DNA of 64,000 bases, from positions 7,501-71,500 of the forward strand of contig NC_081147.1 in NCBI RefSeq assembly GCF_958295425.1. Direction: 5' to 3'. The notes below the pieces were generated by a model. The model did not search any database and was not told the DNA's origin. It was given only the letters and a program-made list of their open reading frames with translations. Position numbers and translations under genes: made by a program. Positions within the stretch are counted from its first letter, which is position 1, and each line of letters begins with the position of its first letter. Source of the stretch: Solea solea (Eukaryota > Chordata > Actinopteri > Pleuronectiformes > Soleidae). Below, piece by piece: positions 61,341 through 64,000 of this stretch.

Positions 61341-61555
61341 GTTTGCTGCTGAGACTCGGGAAGGCGACAGGTTTCCGGTTTAAGATTTCAAAATAAAAGA
61401 CAGAAGAGCCCTGAAAGGTCAGGTATGATTGTTCACTCTCAGAAACTTAGCTATACAAGTAAACCAGTTGAATGACTTTGGTGATCAAATTACTGTAACC
61501 TCAGGAGTTACTGAAACACAGGTGAGGACAGATGTGTGAGAGTAGTCCTGGAGTA

Positions 61556-61690
61556 AAATGTTCAAGGTTCAAGGTTTTTATTTGCCATTTGTGCTTAAAC
61601 AGATAGTCCAGGCACATTGGAAATCTTGTGCGGGTTCTACGAGTCAGTTGTAGGAGACAGAAACACAAACTTAAGTATAAATATAAAAGT
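61556..61690 (-). mobile_element. LINE 3' end fragment
   Basis: The minus strand ends AATAAAAACCTTGAACCTTG AACATT (broken here), a short tail repeat typical of fish L2-type LINEs. It is 5'-truncated. The rest of 61691-62100 is AT-rich without a gene. Confidence 0.55.
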
Positions 61691-62104
61691 ATAAAAGTAG
61701 ACCTCAAATTGAAATCTATACAGAGTATAAAAAATATTAAGAACATTTAGAAGATTAGAAAAAAATATATATACAGATATAAATGTAATGTAAATATAAA
61801 TGTATTCGTAAATATATTTAAAAATAAATGTATTCACAAAGATACCCAAATACGTATATTTAAAATTCAGTTTCCATCAGAACATCAACTCCTTTACCGA
61901 GACAGTAACCAACATATTTTTCATAAAGTAGCTGCTTCTTTCAATTGATGCTTTTATTTTGAAAGTTTGAGCGTCTTTTTTCCGGTTTGAGGTTATTGTT
62001 TTAAGTCTTCGTCTTTTTACGTATTTAACTGAAACCTCAGTTTCTTTGATTAAAAACAATATAACAATAAACAAATAACAATCTCATTATTTTGAGTTTT
62101 GATT

Positions 62105-62282
62105 TTAACGAGCTTCGTTGACGTCATATTCATTCGCCACGCGACGGTAAACAGAGTGACGTAATATGTATGGGACGCGCCAGTGAATGGAGGAAAGAAG
62201 CTGAAAGGATTAAAAAAAAAAAACACCGATGAATTCTCTGAACTGAACGTGAACGAGACTCTTGACGACTGACGTCACTCAG
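62105..62282 (+). promoter_or_regulatory. cox18 promoter and probable 5'UTR exon
   Basis: Two perfect CRE-like TGACGTCA sites lie at 62119-62126 and 62270-62277. A splice donor CAG|GTGCG ends the putative untranslated exon at 62282. The matching acceptor CTCTTCAG is at 62779-62786, just before the coding exon. The exon model is inferred. Confidence 0.5.
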
Positions 62283-62339
62283 GTGCGTTAACGTTACGTT
62301 AGTAGAGTAATTAAGTCGTTAGTTACTCTGGTTCAGGTT

Positions 62340-62760
62340 TGTGCTAACAGTTTCAACGCTGACCAGAGCTGACCAACCTGTCTAACGGTTAGTTTAACCA
62401 CTGACCAGTTAACCCGTCTAACAGTTAGTTTAACCACAGACCAGTTAACCTGTCTAACAGTTAGTTCAACCACTGACCAGTTAACCTGTCTAACAGTTAA
62501 CCTGTCTAACACTGACCAGTTAACCTGTCTAACAGTTCGTTCAACCACTGACCAGTTAACCTGTCTAACAATTAACGTGTCTAACAATTAACGTGTCTAA
62601 CAGTTAACATGTCTAACACTGACCAGTTAACCTGTCTAACAGTTTAACCACTGACCAGTTAACCCGTCTAACAGTTTACCTGTCTAACACTGACCAGTTA
62701 ACCTGTCTAACAGTTAACGTGTCTAATAGTTAGTTTAACAACTGACCAGTTAACCTGTGT
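62340..62760. repeat. Minisatellite in cox18 first intron
   Basis: Irregular units of CCAGTTAACCTGTCTAACAG, TTAGTTTAACCACTGA and shorter derivatives fill most of the inferred 504-bp intron between 62283 and 62786. Confidence 0.85.
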
Positions 62761-62806
62761 AATCTCATTCCTGTTTGTCTCTTCAGGAAAAGGGGGAGTG
62801 GTCATC

Positions 62807-64000
62807 ATGCTGAGTGTTGTAGGGCTGGTGAGGGGTGGCGTCCTGAAGCTCCGCCTCCTGCAGCTTCCTGTTCGCGGGGTTTGTTCAGTTGTAAACAGGA
62901 AGTGGTCTGTATCCACAGGAACCATAGCCTGTTGTCATTGGTCACATGTCAGGGCAGCGTCAGGCGTCCGTGGTGGCGATGTGGCATCCGGTTGGTACGA
63001 CAGCCTGGCAGACTCGGCTCCGGTTCACCTGTGCGAGCACTTCATGGTGAGCATGCAGCAGGTGAGCGGGTTGCCGTGGTGGCTGAGTATCGTCGTGGCG
63101 ACGCTGTCGGTCAGGTCACTCGTCACCCTGCCACTCACCGCCTATCAGCTGGTCATCATCTCCAAGGTCTGTTCACTCAAACTGATTTATCAATACGTTC
63201 TGCAAGGTAACCATAGTAACCTCCAGGTGATTGACAGGTTGAGGCGCTGCAGGCGGAGATCGCTGATGTGGCGAAAAGGCTTCGATACGAAGTTTCAGTC
63301 CGAGCGAGAGAAAGAAGCTGGACAGACAAACAAAGCCGGTAACACACACACACACACAAACACACAAACAAACAAACAAACAAACTAGGGATGAACCCAA
63401 ATGAAAATTGTTGCTGAAATCTGAAACCCTGATAATTGAGCCATGACTGCGACTGAGTTTACTGACCTCACTGAAATCAAGGAGATTAGATTATAGATTA
63501 AGAATCTATAAAAAATATCCAGGATGATCTCATGCTCCTCATCTTCTCCCGACATCTAATAATGAATTTTAGGTTCAGTTCCACCGTGTGGTCACATGTT
63601 ATTATATGAAGTGTTTCATTGGTGTTTCTGTGATGAACACTGAGCTTAAAATAAAACTCTTTTAGGGTTCAGTTCCAGAAGAATCTGCGAAGGATCAGGA
63701 CTCAGCTCTATGTCAGAGAGAACTGTCACCCGTTTAAGACCAGTCTGCTGGTCTGGGTTCAGCTGCCGCTCTGGATCAGCTTCAGTCTGGCTCTGAGGAA
63801 CCTGAGTCTGGTTCAGTCTGGTAAGAGTCTGGGCCGCTGGGTTTGATCAGTCCAGGACTGAGAGCATGAATCAAAGCGGTGTATTATCTGTGCAGAGGTT
63901 CAGGGTGATCTGGCAGCAGGGGGCGCTCTCTGGTTCTCTGATCTCACCTCACCTGACTCCACCTGGATCCTGCCAGTCTGTCTGGGACTTGCTAACCTGC
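62807..64000 (+). CDS. cox18: COX18, mitochondrial inner-membrane insertase (partial, runs off the right edge)
   Basis: Exons are 62807-63166, 63238-63338, 63666-63820 and 63896 to beyond the window, with phases that join cleanly. The first ATG (62807) starts a basic leader (GLVRGGVLKLRLLQLPVRG) typical of mitochondrial targeting. GWYDSLADSAPVHLCEHFM, then GLPWWLSIVVATLSVRSLVT and LPLTAYQ match the first transmembrane part of the Oxa1/YidC/COX18 family. Exon 2 carries the coiled matrix loop (VEALQAEIADVAKRLRYEV). Exon 3 gives QLYVRENCHPFKTSLLVWVQ. Exon 4 gives LWFSDLTSPDSTWILPV, a hallmark segment. COX18 moves the C-terminal part of COX2 across the inner membrane during complex IV assembly. 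The 3' half lies outside the window. Confidence 0.93.
63341..63385. repeat. (CA)n / (CAAA)n microsatellite
   Basis: Directly after the cox18 exon 2 donor site. Confidence 0.9.

Noticed and set aside
62798..62806. cox18 start at an upstream GTG
   Set aside because: A normal ATG lies 9 nt downstream in frame and eukaryotic initiation at GTG is unlikely.

Overview
This is vertebrate nuclear DNA, almost certainly from a teleost fish. It shows CCCTAA telomeric repeats, typical fish transposons (Tc1, L2/CR1-like and L1-like LINEs, a Penelope-like element, a TTAA-flanked Kolobok-like element, tRNA-SINEs), and intron-containing genes whose conceptual products are clear orthologues of fish SQSTM1/p62, RNF4, a Sec-containing SELENOT paralogue and COX18. 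The CCCTAA strand reads 5'->3' from the left, so the left side points towards a chromosome end. The window runs from subtelomere into the first genes.

Layout. (1) 1-18062: a subtelomeric satellite. A core of about 570 bp alternates with 150-310 bp blocks of CCCTAA/CCCTTA. It forms two exact higher-order repeats: 2947 bp x2, then 3142 bp x3. (2) 18063-23330: an AT-rich junction, then a decayed Penelope-like retroelement. Its first ORF (19549-22110) carries an SGNH-hydrolase-like domain that reads straight into the start of the Penelope reverse transcriptase. A hammerhead-like motif lies upstream. (3) 23330-33110: a complex tandem region built from a roughly 146-bp unit, a 25-bp minisatellite and larger composite repeats. 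(4) 33110-48880: a transposon graveyard with a Kolobok-like element, an LTR plus gag fragment, a 55-bp minisatellite, LINE fragments, a Tc1 copy interrupted by another insertion, foldback MITEs and a 72-nt perfect palindrome. (5) 48880-64000: a compact gene cluster with sqstm1 (minus), rnf4 (minus), a selenoprotein T gene (minus) and cox18 (plus, running off the right edge). Their introns are full of minisatellites and transposons.

All four gene models were built by hand from splice consensus and reading phase. For the three complete genes every exon length fits the phase: sqstm1 has 8 exons and 453 aa, rnf4 has 7 coding exons and 188 aa, and selenot has 5 exons and 217 aa. The selenot frame includes an in-frame TGA in a CVSU motif and a plausible SECIS in the 3'UTR. 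The genes have related but separate roles: p62 in selective autophagy and KEAP1/NRF2 signalling, RNF4 in SUMO-targeted ubiquitylation, SELENOT in ER redox, and COX18 in mitochondrial inner-membrane insertion. They are not an operon. The divergent selenot/cox18 pair has its start codons about 1.5 kb apart.

The most novel points are the SGNH-Penelope ORF architecture, the exact subtelomeric higher-order structure, the splice-site-bearing 146-bp tandem units, and two Q-rich expansions in p62. No family assignment has been checked by database search.
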